From Gammaproteobacteria bacterium (GTDB lineage: Bacteria > Pseudomonadota > Gammaproteobacteria > Steroidobacterales > Steroidobacteraceae): DNA of 41,359 nt. Shown piece by piece: positions 26,166 through 36,914 of the stretch. The notes below the pieces were generated by a model. It had not been told where the DNA came from and made no database searches. It was given only the letters and a program-made list of their open reading frames with translations. The stretch spans positions 1 to 41,359 of the forward strand of contig DAHUXE010000134.1 of assembly GCA_027307325.1 (NCBI GenBank), given 5' to 3'. The translations under genes were made by a program, and so were the position numbers. Position 1 is the stretch's first letter. Every line of letters begins with the position of its first letter.

Positions 26166-26913
26166 GCGCGCGAATATTCTACTGCCCGCGGCCGCGGTGC
26201 TCCTGGCGGTGAGCGGGGTGGCGTCCGGCGCGCATACCTCCTGGCGCGACATCGAGAGCCGCATTCAGTACGGCTATTACACCGAGGACGCCGCGGCGCT
26301 GCGGAGTCTGCGCGGTCTGATCGCCGCCGACGAGTCCCGCGACCGGCTGCACGGCTATTACGCGGCGCTGCTCGCCTGGCGGGAGGCGCAGCTCGCCGCA
26401 CAGGCGGGGCCTGCGTCCCGGGGCGCCGCGGCGGGCGATCTCGCGCAACGCTGCGTCAGCGAGGCAGACAAGATGCTGGAGGCGGATGCAGCCTTTGCCG
26501 ACGTCCTGGCGCTGCGTGCGGCGTGCCTCGCCACACCGCTCGGTCGGGCGGGTGCGAGCCTTGCCGCGCACCGCGCGCGCCGCGACATCGAGCGCGCGCT
26601 CAAGGCCTCGCCCCACGATCCGCGCGTACTGCTGGTCGACGCGATGAGCGACTATCAGCTCGCGCCGCCGGAGGGCAACAAGGAACGGGCGCTGGCGAAG
26701 CTGCGGCTGGCAGTCGCGGCCTTCGAGGCCGAGCGCGCCGGCCTCGAGCGGTTGCCGGGCTGGGGTGCCGCGGAATCCTATCTGTACCTCGCGCAGGACT
26801 TGCTCGACCACGCCGATCCGGTCGGGGCGCGGGACGCACTCGAGCATGCGCTGCTGATCGCGCCCGAGTTCGCGCAGGCGCGGCGGCTGATGGCCCGCAT
26901 CGTCAGCGGCTGA
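26164..26913 (+). CDS. Putative exported protein with TPR-like helices
   Basis: MRANILLPAAAVLLAVSGVASGAHTSWRD signal peptide; helical repeat composition. Confidence 0.75.
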   Translation: MRANILLPAAAVLLAVSGVASGAHTSWRDIESRIQYGYYTEDAAALRSLRGLIAADESRDRLHGYYAALLAWREAQLAAQAGPASRGAAAGDLAQRCVSEADKMLEADAAFADVLALRAACLATPLGRAGASLAAHRARRDIERALKASPHDPRVLLVDAMSDYQLAPPEGNKERALAKLRLAVAAFEAERAGLERLPGWGAAESYLYLAQDLLDHADPVGARDALEHALLIAPEFAQARRLMARIVSG

Positions 26914-27070
26914 AGCGGCGCGCTTAGGTTCCCCGGCTGACATTTGTCAACCAGCCGCGCTGCGCTCCGCCACAGGTCGGCGCATCCGCAGCACTGTATG
27001 GCTCGCGGCGGTGCAGCGGCACGGCGGCTGATGCTATCGTTGCGCGCCTGCGTGCCGGGACGGGAAGGGA

Positions 27071-28321
27071 ATGAGCGCGGAACCTGACAAGAAGGCGCTG
27101 TTGGGGCAGCTGCGGATCGACCGCGGCACGGAGCCGGCCGGGCTCACGGCCGGGCGGCGTGCCTGGATGATCGGCGGCGTGGTCGCGCTCATCGTGCTCC
27201 TCGGCGGCGGGGCGTGGCTGGCGCTGTCGACGCGCGGCGCCCTGCCGGTGCACACGGCTCTCGCCCAGTCGCTGGGCGGCGGCGGCGCCGGCGCCTCGGT
27301 GCTCGCCGCCACCGGTTACGTCACCGCACGGCGCGAGGCGACGGTGTCGGCGCAAATCACCGGCAAGGTGACCGCCGTGCTGTTCGATGAAGGCGACCAC
27401 GTGAGCGCCAGTCAGGTGATCGCGCGCCTCGACGACACGGCGCAGAAGGCGGCGCTGGCGCAGGCACAGGCGGAGTTTCAGTCGACGCAGGCGGTGCTGC
27501 GGCAGGACCAGGCGCAGCTCGCCCAGTACCTGCGCGACGTGGCGCGCAACGAGGATCTGGTGAAGCGCAACCTGGTCTCGCAGCAGGCCGTCGAGCAGTC
27601 CCGCACGCAGGTGGACACCCAGACCGCGCTGGTGCAGTCGCAACGCGAGCAGATCGAGCTGGCGGCGGCCAACGTGAGCGCCGCGCGGGTGCAGCTCGAC
27701 TACTGCACGGTGCGCGCACCGTTCAGCGGCGTCGTGATCGCCAAGGCGGCACAGGTCGGAGAGATCGTCTCGCCGCTGTCGGCCGGCGGCGGCTTCACGC
27801 GTACCGGCATAGGCACGCTGGTCGACATGGACTCCCTCGAGATCGAGGTCGACGTCAACGAGGCTTACATCAACCGCGTGGAGCCCGGCCAGCCGGTCGA
27901 ATCGGTGCTCAACGCCTACCCGGACTGGCGTATTCCCTCGCACGTGATCGCGATCATTCCGACCGCCGACCGCTCCAAGGCGACGGTCAAGGTGCGCATC
28001 GGCTTCGACCTGCGGGACACGCGCATCGTGCCGGACATGGGCGTGCGTGTGTCGTTCGAGGAAAAGACCCGGCCGGGCGAGGCCGCGCAGCGGCGGCCGC
28101 GCGGTGTGCAGCTGCCGGCCGGGGCGCTGCGCAAGGACGGCAGCGACGACGTCGTCTACGTGCTGAAGGAGGGGCGCGCACAGCGCCGCGCCGTGACCCT
28201 CGGCGCGGGCAGCGGCGACGCGCGCCAGGTGCTCGCGGGCGTGAGTCCCGGCGAGAGCGTCATCGTCGACGCGCCGGCCGGCATCAAGGACGGCGCGGCG
28301 GTCACCGAGACCAAACAGTGA
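27071..28321 (+). CDS. HlyD/MacA-family periplasmic adaptor (efflux)
   Basis: N-terminal TM, barrel-sandwich ATGYVTARREATVSAQITGKVTAVLFDEGDHV, RAPFSGVVIAKAAQVGEIVSP. Confidence 0.92.
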   Translation: MSAEPDKKALLGQLRIDRGTEPAGLTAGRRAWMIGGVVALIVLLGGGAWLALSTRGALPVHTALAQSLGGGGAGASVLAATGYVTARREATVSAQITGKVTAVLFDEGDHVSASQVIARLDDTAQKAALAQAQAEFQSTQAVLRQDQAQLAQYLRDVARNEDLVKRNLVSQQAVEQSRTQVDTQTALVQSQREQIELAAANVSAARVQLDYCTVRAPFSGVVIAKAAQVGEIVSPLSAGGGFTRTGIGTLVDMDSLEIEVDVNEAYINRVEPGQPVESVLNAYPDWRIPSHVIAIIPTADRSKATVKVRIGFDLRDTRIVPDMGVRVSFEEKTRPGEAAQRRPRGVQLPAGALRKDGSDDVVYVLKEGRAQRRAVTLGAGSGDARQVLAGVSPGESVIVDAPAGIKDGAAVTETKQ

Positions 28322-28336
28322 GTGAGAGGAACAGCT

Positions 28337-29023
<687 letters not shown>

Positions 29024-29126
29024 TTCATCGGGCAAAATCTCAGCAAGCGATCTTGCCGGACATCAGCTGCGTTTCCGCCGGCAAAACGCGTGGGTTTTGC
29101 CGGCTGCGCAGGAGGACCAGAGTTAC

Positions 29127-30287
29127 ATGACCCGCACCGGCTTCGTCGTCGCAAATCTCTTCCGCAAGCGCACGCGCACGATCCTGACGCTGCTGTCGGT
29201 GATCATGGCGTTCCTGCTGTTCGGACTCCTGCAATCGGTCAACACGGTGTTCAGCTCCGGCGCCGACTTCGTGGGCGCGACGCGCCTGTTCGTTCAGGCG
29301 CGGGTGTCCTTCACCACGCCACTGCCGCGCAGCATGGTGCCGAAGCTCGAGGCGATCCCGGGAGTGGCGCGCGTGGCCTACCAGCAGTGGTTCGGCGGGG
29401 TATGGCAGACCAACACCCCGCTCATCATGTTTGCCCTCGACCCGCAGCGTTACCACGACGTCTATGCCGAATGGAAGATGCCGGAGGCGCAGTGGCAGGC
29501 TTTCGAGCAAACCCGCACGGGCCTCATCGTCGGGCGGCAGCTCGCCAATCAGCACGGCTGGAAGCTCGGCCAGAAGATTCCCATCTCCTCGAACATCTGG
29601 CCGCAGAAGAACGGCAGCAAGGCGTGGGAGTTCGACCTGGTCGGAATCTTCGACGGCAAGGACGAGGACTGGCAGAAGCGCACCAACCTGGCCTTCATCC
29701 AGCAGGACTACTTCGACGAGGCCAACCAGTTCGGCCTCAAGGGGCGCACCAACTTCTTTATCCTTAAGCTCGCCCCGGGCGCCGACGCGCAAGCCGTCAG
29801 CAAGACCGTCGACGCCATGTTCGAGAACTCCCCCGACGAGACCAAGACGCAGACGGAGAAGGATTTCAACATCAGCTTCGTCAAGCAGATCGGCGACATC
29901 GGCCTGATCGTGCGCTGGATCCTGTTCGCGGTGTTCTTCACGCTGCTGCTGGTCGTCGGCAACACCATGGCGCAGAGCGTACGCGAGCGCATCCCCGAGC
30001 TTGCCGTGCTGAAGACGCTTGGCTTTTCCGACGGCAGCGTATTCGGCTTCGTGCTCGCCGAGGCGTTCGCCCTGGTGCTCGCTGGCGGCCTGATCGGCCT
30101 GGCACTCGCCTCACTCGCCGGCGCGATGGTGGAGAAGGCCACCGGAGGACAGTTTCTGCTGCGGCTCGACGCCTCGGTTTGGCTCCTCGGGGTGCTGGCG
30201 ATCGTGCTGATGAGCCTGGCCGTCGGCCTGTTGCCGGGGTTGCGCGCACGGCGGCTCGAGATCGTGGACGCACTGGCCGGCCGCTGA
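29127..30287 (+). CDS. ABC transporter permease (FtsX/MacB-like)
   Basis: MTRTGFVVANLFRKRTRTILTLLSVIMAFLLFGLLQSV; RERIPELAVLKTLGFSDGSVFGFVLAEAF. Confidence 0.92.
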   Translation: MTRTGFVVANLFRKRTRTILTLLSVIMAFLLFGLLQSVNTVFSSGADFVGATRLFVQARVSFTTPLPRSMVPKLEAIPGVARVAYQQWFGGVWQTNTPLIMFALDPQRYHDVYAEWKMPEAQWQAFEQTRTGLIVGRQLANQHGWKLGQKIPISSNIWPQKNGSKAWEFDLVGIFDGKDEDWQKRTNLAFIQQDYFDEANQFGLKGRTNFFILKLAPGADAQAVSKTVDAMFENSPDETKTQTEKDFNISFVKQIGDIGLIVRWILFAVFFTLLLVVGNTMAQSVRERIPELAVLKTLGFSDGSVFGFVLAEAFALVLAGGLIGLALASLAGAMVEKATGGQFLLRLDASVWLLGVLAIVLMSLAVGLLPGLRARRLEIVDALAGR

Positions 30288-30302
30288 CAAGGAGACCCGA
30301 CC

Positions 30303-31481
30303 GTGTTGCGACAGGCATTTGCCATTACCGGCCTCAGCGTCCGCAGCATCCCGGAGCGCTGGGCGCCTTCGCTCGTCATCGTCATCGGGCTGGCCGGTGT
30401 CGTGGCGGTGTTCACGGCGCTGCTTGCCATGGCCGCAGGCTTCGAGAGCACGCTCAGGGCCACCGGCCGGCACGACGTGGCGATCATCCTGCGCGGCGGG
30501 TCGGACGCCGAGCTCAATTCCGCCTTCGACCGGGACTCCACCGATCTCATCAAGCAGGAACCGGGCATCCGCCCCGGGGCGGACGGCAAGCCGCTCGCCG
30601 CGGCCGAGCTCATGGTGATCGCGGAGCTGGTGCGCAGGGACGACGTGAAGAGCGGGGCGAACGTCACGCTGCGCGGCGTGGAGCCCGCGGCTTTCATCCT
30701 GCGCCCGCAGCTGAAGATCATAGCCGGCCGTAATTTCACCCCCGGCCTGCGCGAGATCATCGTAGGGCGTGGTGTGCTCTTGCAGTTTCAGGGCGCGAAC
30801 ATCGGCCAGATCGTGCGCATGCGCGGCTCGGAATGGACGGTCGTCGGGGAGTTCGCCTCTGGTGACTCTCATGAGAGTGAGATGTGGACCGACATCAACG
30901 TCGCCCGCTCGACCTTCGGGCGCCTCGGGGCGAGCTCGGTGCTCGCGGCTCTCGACGGGGCCGACGGCCTCGAGCGGCTGAAGGCGGCGGTGGCGGCGGA
31001 GCCGCGCCTGTCGCTCGACGTGCTGCGCGAGGACGATTACTTCAGCGCTCAGACCCGGCAGTTCCGCGCGACCATCGGGGTGCTGGCCGGGGTCGTGACC
31101 GTGATCATGGGACTCGGCGCAGTATTCGCCGCGCTCAACAGCATGTATGCGGCGGTCGCCTCACGCGGCAAGGAGATCGCCACGCTCCGGGCACTGGGAT
31201 TCGGCGGGTTCGCGGTGGTGGTGTCGGTGATGATCGAGGCGCTGCTGCTGGCGCTGGCCGGCGCGCTGCTCGGCGCGCTGATTGCCTATCTGCTCTTCAA
31301 CAACCTGTCGGTGTCGACCCTGGGGCAGAGTTTCACCCAGGTGGTGTTCAGCTTCAAGGTGACGCCGGAGCTCGTGACCCGTGGCCTCGTCATCGCGCTC
31401 CTCATCGGCATGCTGGGAGGCTTCCTGCCGGCACTGCGCGGGGCGAGGCTGCCGGTGACTACGAGCCTGCGCGAGAGCTGA
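30303..31481 (+). CDS. ABC transporter permease (FtsX/MacB-like)
   Basis: GLGAVFAALNSMYAAVASRGKEIATLRALGFGGFAVVVSVMIEALLLALAGALLGA. Confidence 0.92.
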   Translation: MLRQAFAITGLSVRSIPERWAPSLVIVIGLAGVVAVFTALLAMAAGFESTLRATGRHDVAIILRGGSDAELNSAFDRDSTDLIKQEPGIRPGADGKPLAAAELMVIAELVRRDDVKSGANVTLRGVEPAAFILRPQLKIIAGRNFTPGLREIIVGRGVLLQFQGANIGQIVRMRGSEWTVVGEFASGDSHESEMWTDINVARSTFGRLGASSVLAALDGADGLERLKAAVAAEPRLSLDVLREDDYFSAQTRQFRATIGVLAGVVTVIMGLGAVFAALNSMYAAVASRGKEIATLRALGFGGFAVVVSVMIEALLLALAGALLGALIAYLLFNNLSVSTLGQSFTQVVFSFKVTPELVTRGLVIALLIGMLGGFLPALRGARLPVTTSLRES

Positions 31482-32481
31482 GGGCCGCGCACAGCGCGTG
31501 CACGTCCTGCTCGGGCTGATCCCAAGAGACGACGAAGCGCGCATCCCCGGCCGCTTCCGGACCCCAGTCGTAGAACTCGAACCCCGAGGAGCGCAGCGCC
31601 TGGCGGCGGGCGGCGCCGAGCCGCACGAACACCTCGTTCGCCTCGACCGGGTGCAGGAGCGCCGCAGCCGCGGCCGCACCGATGAGCTGCGCCAGGCGGT
31701 TGGTGCGCTCGGCATTGCGCCTCCAGACGCCCGACTCGAGATAGGCGAGCAGCTGCGCGGCGACGTAACGCGACTTCGACAGCAGGTGGCCGGCGCGCTT
31801 GCGCCGCAGCTCGAAGTCGCGCACCAGAGCCGGGTCGAAGAACACCACCGCCTCGGCGGCGAGCGCTCCGTTCTTGGTCGCACCGAATGACAGCACGTCG
31901 ACCCCGGCGCGCCAGGTAACCTCGTCCGGAGCGCAGCCGAGGAAGGCGAGGGCGTTGGCGAAGCGCGCGCCGTCCATGTGCACTTTCAGCCCGTGGTGGT
32001 GCGCGAGCTCGCACAGGGCGGCGAGCTCCGCCGGGCGGTAGGCGGTGCCGAGCTCGGTCGCCTGGGTGAGCGAGAGCGCCGCGGGCTGGACGCTGTGAAG
32101 GTGGCGCGGATGGGCCGCGAGCGCCGCACCGACGGTCGCGGCGTCGAGACGCCCGTGAGCCCCCGCGAGCAGCTCGAGCTGTGCGCCGCCCGAGAAGAAC
32201 CCGGGTGCGCCGCATTCGTCGACCGCGATGTGTGCCTCGTGGTGCGCGAAGATGGCGCCGTAAGGCGGGCTCAGGCACGCGAGCGCGAGCGAGTTGGCGG
32301 CCGTCCCGGTGGTGACCGCGAAGGCGCGCACCGGCGTGCCGAAGTGCGCGCTCAGCGCTCCGTCGAGGCGCAGCGTCCACTCGTCGTCGCCGTAGGCGCG
32401 GGCCCGGCCGTGATTCACCTCCTGCAGGGCCGTCATGATCTCCGGGCAGGCGGTCGCGGTGTTGTCGCTGAAGAATCGCAA
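31459..32481 (-). CDS. ltaE: Low-specificity L-threonine aldolase (beta-eliminating lyase)
   Basis: MRFFSDNTATACPEIMTALQEVNHGRARAYGDDEWT, HMDGARFANALAFLG, SFGATKNGAL. Confidence 0.92.
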   Translation of the reverse strand: MRFFSDNTATACPEIMTALQEVNHGRARAYGDDEWTLRLDGALSAHFGTPVRAFAVTTGTAANSLALACLSPPYGAIFAHHEAHIAVDECGAPGFFSGGAQLELLAGAHGRLDAATVGAALAAHPRHLHSVQPAALSLTQATELGTAYRPAELAALCELAHHHGLKVHMDGARFANALAFLGCAPDEVTWRAGVDVLSFGATKNGALAAEAVVFFDPALVRDFELRRKRAGHLLSKSRYVAAQLLAYLESGVWRRNAERTNRLAQLIGAAAAAALLHPVEANEVFVRLGAARRQALRSSGFEFYDWGPEAAGDARFVVSWDQPEQDVHALCAALSSRAGS

Positions 32482-32519
32482 GACTTACGGCTCCCGTGCG
32501 CCTCTGAAGGGCTGGCGGC

Positions 32520-33527
32520 TCATTCGATGCGCCAGCGGAACGACCAGGCTCCCACGCCGAGGAACACCAGCGTCGTGGCGGCAAGATACAACAGGTTGGG
32601 GGCAATCTGCGCGAGCCCGGCGCCGTCCAGCATCACGGCGCGCGCCGCATCGAGCAGATGCGTGAGCGGAAACACGTGGGCGACCCACTGCACCCAGCGG
32701 GGCGAGCCTTCGAGCGAGAACCAGATCCCCGAAAGCAGCATCATGGGCCAGGTGAGGAGGTTCAAGAGCCCGCCGACCAGCTCCTCGCTGGAGAAGCGCG
32801 CCGCGATCGTGAGCCCGAGCGCGATCATGGACAAGGCGCCGGCCAGCGCGAGCAGCAGCAGCAGTGGCACACTGCCGGCGGAGTGGAAGCCGATGATGGT
32901 GCCGATGCCGGCGTAGAGCACCACCGTGACGAAGAGGATGAGGGTGAGGCGCGAGAGTACCTGCGCGCAGAGAAACTCGAAGGCGGTGAGCGGCGTCGCG
33001 TGCAGCCGCTTGAGGAAACCGCTCTTGCGATAGCGCAGCACCACGTAGCCGACCCCGAACAGGCAGCTGAACATCATGTTCATGCCGAGGATCCCCGGGA
33101 ACAGCCAGTCGATGTAGCGCAGCGCGGCGCCGGTGACCGGCTCACGGTGCGCGGCCGGTTCGGCGGCAAGCAGCAGCTTCTCGACCACGTAGCCCTTCGG
33201 GGAATCGGTATTGACCCAGTAGCGGGTGCCGGCGCCGAAATCGACGAGCAGGTCGATCTGCTGGTGGGTGAGCTTGTGCAGCGCCGCCGCCTGCTCCGGC
33301 AGGGGCACGAACTGCACGTAGCGCTCGGCGAGGAAGGGATGCGCACGGGCGTCGGCGGATGCGCCCAGCAGCCCGACCTTGAACAGCGGGCGCTGCGGGC
33401 CGCCGAACACGAAGCCCATGCCGATCACCAGCATGATCGGCAGCAGCAGCGTGAAGAGCAGCGTGCCGCGGTCGCGCACGAACTCGAGGTTGCGCGCATG
33501 AAACACCGACAGCAGCCGGCGCATCAC
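32520..33527 (-). CDS. ABC-2 type transporter permease
   Basis: 335 aa; GILGMNMMFSCLFGVGYVVLRYRKSGFLKRLHATPLTAFEFLCAQ; six TM-like segments. Confidence 0.9.
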   Translation of the reverse strand: MMRRLLSVFHARNLEFVRDRGTLLFTLLLPIMLVIGMGFVFGGPQRPLFKVGLLGASADARAHPFLAERYVQFVPLPEQAAALHKLTHQQIDLLVDFGAGTRYWVNTDSPKGYVVEKLLLAAEPAAHREPVTGAALRYIDWLFPGILGMNMMFSCLFGVGYVVLRYRKSGFLKRLHATPLTAFEFLCAQVLSRLTLILFVTVVLYAGIGTIIGFHSAGSVPLLLLLALAGALSMIALGLTIAARFSSEELVGGLLNLLTWPMMLLSGIWFSLEGSPRWVQWVAHVFPLTHLLDAARAVMLDGAGLAQIAPNLLYLAATTLVFLGVGAWSFRWRIE

Positions 33528-34414
33528 GGCCGCAGCTCCTTGCCGGTGAGCTCGAGGAACAGATCCTCGAGATTGGGCGGGCGGATGCGCAGGTTCGTGA
33601 GCGGCACCTGCGCCGCGAGCAGCGTGCGCAGCGTCCCCTCGAGGTCGTCGGTGGTGATCTCGACGCGGTCGCTCGCGTCCATGAGCCGCAGCGGCAGGCT
33701 GCGGGCGGCCGGCGGAAAATCCTGGCGCGGCAGCTCCAGCAGCACGTCGGCGAAATGCTCGCGCAGCAGCCGTCGCGGCGCGCCCTGGGCGACGATCCGG
33801 CCGCGGTCCATGATGGCGATCTCATCACACAGGAGCTCCGCTTCCTCCATGTAGTGGGTCGTCAGGATAATGGTCTTGCGGCGCGCCTTGATGGACTCGA
33901 CCAGCTGCCAGAAATTGCGCCGCGCCTGCGGATCGAGCCCGGTGGTCGGCTCGTCGAGGAACAGCACCGCCGGGTCGTTCACCAGGGCGATGGCGAGCAA
34001 CAGCCGCTGCTGCTGCCCGCCGGAGAGCTTGCGTGCATCGCGGCCGGCGAGCGTCTCGAGCGCACAGATGCGGATCACCTCCTCGACCTCGAGACCGCGG
34101 GTGTAGAGGCCGCGAAACAGGGCGATGCACTGGCGCACGGTGAGGAAATCCTGCAGCGCGGTCTTCTGGAAGAGGATGCCGGCTTCTTCGCGAAAGCGCG
34201 GTCCGAGGGGCTCGCCGCGGTAGCGGACCTCGCCGGAGGTGGGCGTCAGGATCCCCTCCATGATCTCGACCGTCGTGGTCTTGCCGGCACCGTTGGGACC
34301 CAGGAGCCCGAAGCAGATTCCCTCGGGCACGTGGAAGCTGACGCCGTCCACCGCCACGGCGGCGGGGTAGTGCTTGACGAGACTCGAGACCTCGAGCAGA
34401 GGGAGTGCGCTCAC
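33524..34414 (-). CDS. ABC transporter ATP-binding protein
   Basis: LGPNGAGKTTTVEIMEGI, LSGGQQQRLLLAIALVNDPAVLFLDEPTTGLDPQARRNFW. Confidence 0.95.
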   Translation of the reverse strand: MSALPLLEVSSLVKHYPAAVAVDGVSFHVPEGICFGLLGPNGAGKTTTVEIMEGILTPTSGEVRYRGEPLGPRFREEAGILFQKTALQDFLTVRQCIALFRGLYTRGLEVEEVIRICALETLAGRDARKLSGGQQQRLLLAIALVNDPAVLFLDEPTTGLDPQARRNFWQLVESIKARRKTIILTTHYMEEAELLCDEIAIMDRGRIVAQGAPRRLLREHFADVLLELPRQDFPPAARSLPLRLMDASDRVEITTDDLEGTLRTLLAAQVPLTNLRIRPPNLEDLFLELTGKELRP

Positions 34415-34494
34415 GGTCGCGCGATCCTAGCGGATCGGGGCAGGGACGTCTCCGGGCGGTGTGTCGCCGGGCCTCGACGTGTACCATCGGCCGC

Positions 34495-35352
34495 ATGACA
34501 ACCCGCCAGTACGAAAAATCCGAGCGCGTCGACCTCGCCGACGAGGCCGTGCACTGGGATCTCGGCAGCTCGCTCTCCTATGGTGAATACCTGCACCTCG
34601 ACAAGCTGCTGAGCGCGCAGCACCCGCTGACTGGCGAGCACAACGAGATGCTGTTCATCATCGTGCACCAGGTATCGGAGCTGTGGATGCGCCTCATGCT
34701 GCACGAGCTGACCGCCTCGCTGGAATGCGTACGGCGCGACAATCTCGATCCGGCGCTGAAGATGCTGGCGCGCATCTCGCGCTCGCAGAACCAGCTGATC
34801 TCGGTGTGGGACGTGCTCTCGACGATGACGCCGTTCGAGTACACGGCGTTCCGCAACGCACTGGGGCGCTCCTCCGGCTTCCAGTCGGTGCAGTACCGCA
34901 TGCTGGAATTCCTGTTCGGCAACAAAAACGCCGAGATGCTCGCCGTGCACAAGCGCGACCCGCAGGCCTATGCGGCACTCGAGCGTGCGCTCGCCGAGCC
35001 CTCGCTCTACGACGAGGTGCTGCGGCTCCTCAGCCGCCGCGGCTACGGGATCCCGGAGGACTACCTGTCACGGGATTTCCGCGAGCCCTACGTCGCCAGC
35101 AAGCAGGTCGCGGGCGCGTGGCTCGGGGTCTATCACAACACCGGCAAGGACTGGGATCTCTACGAGCTGGCCGAGCGGCTGGTGGACCTCGACCACAACT
35201 TCCAGCTGTGGCGCGCCCATCACCTGAAGACGGTGGAGCGCATCATCGGCTACAAGCCCGGCACCGGCGGCACCGGCGGCGTGTCTTACCTCGCCAAGGC
35301 GCTCGAGCTCAAGTTCTTTCCGGAGCTGTGGCAGATCCGGACCTCGATGTAG
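34495..35352 (+). CDS. kynA: Tryptophan 2,3-dioxygenase
   Basis: YGEYLHLDKLLSAQHPLTGEHNEMLFIIVHQVSELWMRLMLHEL, HNTGKDWDLYELAERLVDLDHNFQLWRAHHLKTVERIIGYKPGTGGTGGVSYL. Confidence 0.96.
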   Translation: MTTRQYEKSERVDLADEAVHWDLGSSLSYGEYLHLDKLLSAQHPLTGEHNEMLFIIVHQVSELWMRLMLHELTASLECVRRDNLDPALKMLARISRSQNQLISVWDVLSTMTPFEYTAFRNALGRSSGFQSVQYRMLEFLFGNKNAEMLAVHKRDPQAYAALERALAEPSLYDEVLRLLSRRGYGIPEDYLSRDFREPYVASKQVAGAWLGVYHNTGKDWDLYELAERLVDLDHNFQLWRAHHLKTVERIIGYKPGTGGTGGVSYLAKALELKFFPELWQIRTSM

Positions 35353-35368
35353 TCCTTTGAATTGCCGG

Positions 35369-35944
35369 CTACGGGACTGTCGGTCGTACCGCCAATACCA
35401 GTATCGCGATAGCCGCCAGGAGCAGCAACCCGAAGCCGACGACCGCCGGCACAAGCCACTGTCGGCCAGAAGCTTCGATCTGTGTCAGCGACACTTCATC
35501 GGCGGGCGCGGTGAAACTCACTAACCCTCGCTTGTAAGCGCGCCACAAGAGCGCGTACGGCACTCCCACCACGAGCAGATAGATCCCGACGCATGACGAG
35601 ACGCTGCCGAGCAGATGCTGCGCCGGTCTGTCGAACGATGCGTAGGCGAACCATGACGCGCAACTCTGCGAGACCACTATCCCGAACACCAGGACGTACA
35701 GGTGCGCAAAATAGAACATCTTCAGGAAGGACTTGATCTTGCGTTCCTCGACCGGGCTCACGAGGTAGCCTCGTTTGCGGGGGTCGCCGGAAAAGACGAC
35801 GACTCGCCCGGATTGGGTATCCCGGAACGAGCGATTCACCATTGCGTCGATGAGACCCACGATGACTAGCTCCTGCGTGGCGGGCACGTACCCGGCCTTG
35901 CGTGGCAGTGTGGCCCGTGGGTAGTCACACCGGGCTAACCACAC
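35369..35944 (-). CDS. Hypothetical membrane protein
   Basis: 191 aa with several hydrophobic stretches (FAHLYVLVFGIVVSQS, GIYLLVVGVPYALLW, VGFGLLLLAAIAILVLAV). Confidence 0.65.
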   Translation of the reverse strand: MWLARCDYPRATLPRKAGYVPATQELVIVGLIDAMVNRSFRDTQSGRVVVFSGDPRKRGYLVSPVEERKIKSFLKMFYFAHLYVLVFGIVVSQSCASWFAYASFDRPAQHLLGSVSSCVGIYLLVVGVPYALLWRAYKRGLVSFTAPADEVSLTQIEASGRQWLVPAVVGFGLLLLAAIAILVLAVRPTVP

Positions 35945-36068
35945 GTGCCTCCCACTAAGCCCCTCTTGAGCTCGGGATTCGGTGGATCACCGAGCCGATT
36001 CCTCTCGAGTCTCATCCCGGATCATAAACCGGCGCTGGCTGCCAGCGAGGCCCGGAGCGCGCGTGCGT

Positions 36069-36632
36069 TCATTCACGCAGGCGAATGTCCCCTTCGTTCT
36101 GCGGCCGGCGTCCGCGCTTTCCGGCGTAGGAGGCCCGAATACGCGCAAGGTCCTGCGTCGGGTCTCCCGTAAGGCGCAGGTACGTCTCGATGCCTACGGT
36201 CCTGGTCGCGTAGTCGATGTAACCCAGGCCGAGACACAGGCCGCCGGCAAGTGCGACCCGATAGAAGCCGGATTTCCAGTGATTCGTGTGGGCGCGGGTG
36301 CCCTCGGGAGCCACGCCCAGCCACATCGATTCTGTCCTGGCAAATTCCGCGAGTAATGTGTCCACGAACCCCGAGGGATCGCGTCGATTGACCGGGATGC
36401 CTCCCAGACGCAGCAACAGCCGCCGTACCGGCCAGCGAAACAGTGTGTCCTTGCCAAGCCAGCGCACCTGAAAGCCGGTGGCGATCTTATAGAGGATGCC
36501 GATGAAGAAGTCCCAATTCGAAGTGTGTGGATAGACAACGATGATCCCTTTGGGAGCAGGCGGAGGCACGAACACGAGGCGCCAGCCAAACAGCCGCAAT
36601 AGCAGCCCCGAAACCCGCTGCGCAAACGTCAT
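36069..36632 (-). CDS. PlsC-like 1-acyl-glycerol-3-phosphate acyltransferase
   Basis: VVYPHTSNWDFFIGI, GGIPVNRRDPSGFVDT, APEGTRA (block pattern of LPLAT family). Confidence 0.85.
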   Translation of the reverse strand: MTFAQRVSGLLLRLFGWRLVFVPPPAPKGIIVVYPHTSNWDFFIGILYKIATGFQVRWLGKDTLFRWPVRRLLLRLGGIPVNRRDPSGFVDTLLAEFARTESMWLGVAPEGTRAHTNHWKSGFYRVALAGGLCLGLGYIDYATRTVGIETYLRLTGDPTQDLARIRASYAGKRGRRPQNEGDIRLRE

Positions 36633-36914
36633 GCGAGGTTGCTGCCTTCCCGGCTCATAGCGCCGACGCAAGCGGCAGCCTCACGCCCCCCCCGCCAACA
36701 GGCCCTTGCCCGACTCCCCCAACGTGACGTTGATGGAATACCGAAGGGGTCGCATTGCGCGAGGGTAGCCGCGATGGGTCAGGCTGGCAAAGTTGGCGAA
36801 CAGCGTCGCCTCGCGGCGGTGAGCAGCCGCCCCCTTCACGCGTGAAGGTGAAGGTCCCGTGCGGCATTTGATGCGTTTCCACTAACGCCGCCGGTCATGT
36901 GAAAATCGGTCCAT

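Noticed and set aside
25422-26927. 501-aa plus-strand ORF overlapping tatD and the exported protein
   Set aside because: Arg/Gly-rich shadow frame; real genes in the other frames have recognisable motifs.
32658-33854. 398-aa plus-strand ORF antisense to the ABC-2 exporter genes
   Set aside because: Antisense shadow frame; the minus strand encodes clear ABC permease and ATPase.
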